5,780 bases of DNA, from positions 1-5,780 of the forward strand of contig CAZXOC010000388.1 in NCBI GenBank assembly GCA_964642165.1, in the 5' to 3' direction. This document shows positions 4,872 through 5,780 of the stretch, one piece after another (positions within the stretch are counted from its first letter, which is position 1; each line of letters opens with the position of its first letter). The translations under genes were made by a program, and so were the position numbers. Source of the stretch: CAYRVX01 sp964642165. Its GTDB lineage: Bacteria; Planctomycetota; Phycisphaerae; SM23-33. A model generated the notes under the pieces. That model was given only the letters and a program-made list of their open reading frames with translations, had not been told where the DNA came from and made no database searches.

Positions 4872-5135
4872 TGCCGGCAAGGGCCTGATGTGGCCGGGCT
4901 GAAGCTGCGGTGCGGCCGGGCTGCCGGGGGCGGAGGGGCTGGATGTCGGGCGGTGCCTCCGCCGACTGGATGCATGGGCCGGACACGTGAGGCGGGAGAT
5001 GGATCGGCATCTATATCGGTTGCGGCGGAACGCGAGCGAGCCCGTCACGGAGTGGATGGGCCGAGCCGGACGAGTCGAGCGATCGTCCGTTGTCCGGATG
5101 CGCGGCAGAGGCAAGAAGCGCGAAGGGAAGAAGCG
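4872..5135. other. Intergenic region with a hairpin, no clear gene
   Basis: A frame is open upstream of the gene at 5136 (from ATG 4890), but it is low-complexity Gly/Arg/Ala sequence and I treat it as non-coding. Close to the preceding stop, GGCGGAGG (4929-4936) pairs perfectly with CCTCCGCC (4956-4963) around a 19-nt loop. This may act as a 3'-end structure of gene 4050, although no U-tract follows. I find no obvious promoter here. Confidence 0.4.
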
Positions 5136-5528
5136 ATGCGATGGGAATTGAGATGGGACCCGCCGAAGGGCACGTTTGCCTGGGCCGCGGCGTGGGCGCT
5201 GCTCTGCACAACGTGGGTGGGGATGATGCTGGCCGGGCATTTCTGCTTGGAGGCCATAGCAAGCGGCCGTCGGTTCGGCCCCGTCACGCTTACCGCGCTT
5301 GGGAGCCACCTCCGGGCGCTTCTGGCCCTCCCGCACTTCACCTCAGCCGTGGGCGTCGCAGCCATCAGCGGCTGGGCCCTTGTGTCCTACAGGTGGCGAA
5401 ACCCGGACCGGAACAAGGGACCCGCGAGCTTCCTGTGCTTCGGCATGTGCGCGATGCTGTGCCTCGCGTTCTGGGCGATTGCGGCCGTCTTCGTCACGTT
5501 CCAGGCCGCTGCCGTGCGGACGATGTGA
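5136..5528 (+). CDS. Small integral membrane protein, three TM segments
   Basis: This 130-aa product is predicted to lie in the cytoplasmic membrane. Hydrophobic segments are at about residues 14-34 (FAWAAAWALLCTTWVGMMLAG), 69-86 (FTSAVGVAAISGWALVSY) and 98-121. A basic loop, RWRNPDRNKG (86-95), separates the last two and is probably cytoplasmic by the positive-inside rule. The start at ATG 5136 is chosen because GAAGGGAAG ends 5 nt upstream and the sequence becomes protein-like exactly there; the longer frame from 4890 adds 82 low-complexity residues. Four cysteines (24, 37, 101, 105) lie in or beside membrane segments, and a fifth (109) is within the third. No family is recognised. Confidence 0.7.
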   Translation: MRWELRWDPPKGTFAWAAAWALLCTTWVGMMLAGHFCLEAIASGRRFGPVTLTALGSHLRALLALPHFTSAVGVAAISGWALVSYRWRNPDRNKGPASFLCFGMCAMLCLAFWAIAAVFVTFQAAAVRTM

Positions 5529-5575
5529 GCGAGAGAAGCAGCCCGTCCCTCCGTCCGTCCTGCGCGAGGTCAGCG

Positions 5576-5780
5576 ATGACCAGAAAGTCGAACGCGAATC
5601 CGGAAAAGCAGCCTGACGCCGATCCGCGCGCGGTATGGACGGCGCGGTTGGGGATGGGCGCGAGACCGGCGCAGACCGGGCGATCTTCGGCCGACCGGAA
5701 TGACAGGGGCACGACGATGATTGGGAAGGCGCGGAAAGGGGTCGGGGCCCGTTTTCCCCTCCCAGTAGTCAGGTCCGCGT
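5576..5780 (+). CDS. Possible gene start, cut by the window end
   Basis: An open frame from ATG 5576 runs 68 codons without a stop to the window edge. GAGGT ends 5 nt before the ATG, and the start lies 47 nt after the stop of gene 5136. It begins MTRKSNANPEKQPDADPRAV and is polar. A second in-frame ATG at 5717, preceded by AGGGG, starts MIGKARKGVGARFPLPVV, which resembles the basic beginning of a signal sequence and could be the true start. The product cannot be identified from this fragment. Confidence 0.35.
   Translation, partial: MTRKSNANPEKQPDADPRAVWTARLGMGARPAQTGRSSADRNDRGTTMIGKARKGVGARFPLPVVRSA

Noticed and set aside
4890..5135. N-terminal extension of the three-TM protein to ATG 4890
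   Set aside because: The 82 added residues are low-complexity Gly/Arg/Ala sequence, and a strong RBS precedes ATG 5136.
1..5780. CRISPR array, tRNA or rRNA genes
   Set aside because: No regularly spaced short repeats, cloverleaf with T-loop signature, or conserved rRNA segments were seen.

Overview
The window is a GC-rich bacterial segment in which every credible gene lies on the + strand. It carries several exported or membrane proteins that I cannot place in well-characterised families, plus repeats. Three things point, with low to moderate confidence, to a PVC-type bacterium (Planctomycetota, Kiritimatiellota or a relative): the DUF4190-like membrane protein, the truncated gene carrying an MNLLCA(E)GLP-type motif, and the large load of GC-rich palindromic repeats. 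I see no rRNA, tRNA, CRISPR array, transposase or integrase.

Layout. Positions 1-240 hold no convincing gene. At 241-405 lies the first copy (A) of a duplicated cassette. It consists of a sigma70-like promoter, a short variable linker, then a ribosome-binding site, an ATG and the first 13 codons of a leader, all framed by a 7-bp stem. A long imperfect hairpin (442-483) and a spacer follow. Then come a DUF4190-like protein (562-1245) and a single-pass exported protein (1282-2088). The spacer before the first of these genes resembles the spacer between the two, so the gene junction looks duplicated.

A third gene (2179 to about 2476) breaks off after its transmembrane segment, at the motif MNLLCA. 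It appears frameshifted and is cut by a twin-palindrome repeat of REPIN/BIME type (2474-2594). Cassette copy B (2677-2839) follows at once. Downstream are a putative HEAT-like lipoprotein (2961-3809), a possible small Cys-rich ORF (3827-4021), a clear lipoprotein (4050-4871), a three-TM protein (5136-5528) and the start of another possible gene (5576 to the window end).

How it works together. The intact genes are co-directional and most have their own Shine-Dalgarno sequence. Their products are predicted to sit in, or outside, the cytoplasmic membrane. No catalytic motif was recognised, so no pathway can be assigned. The most unusual signal is the duplicated promoter-leader cassette: its two copies lie 2.43 kb apart and share a 56-bp perfect block that includes an RBS and start codon. 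It could be a dispersed mobile repeat that donates promoters, a family of structured leader RNAs, or both. The window alone cannot decide.
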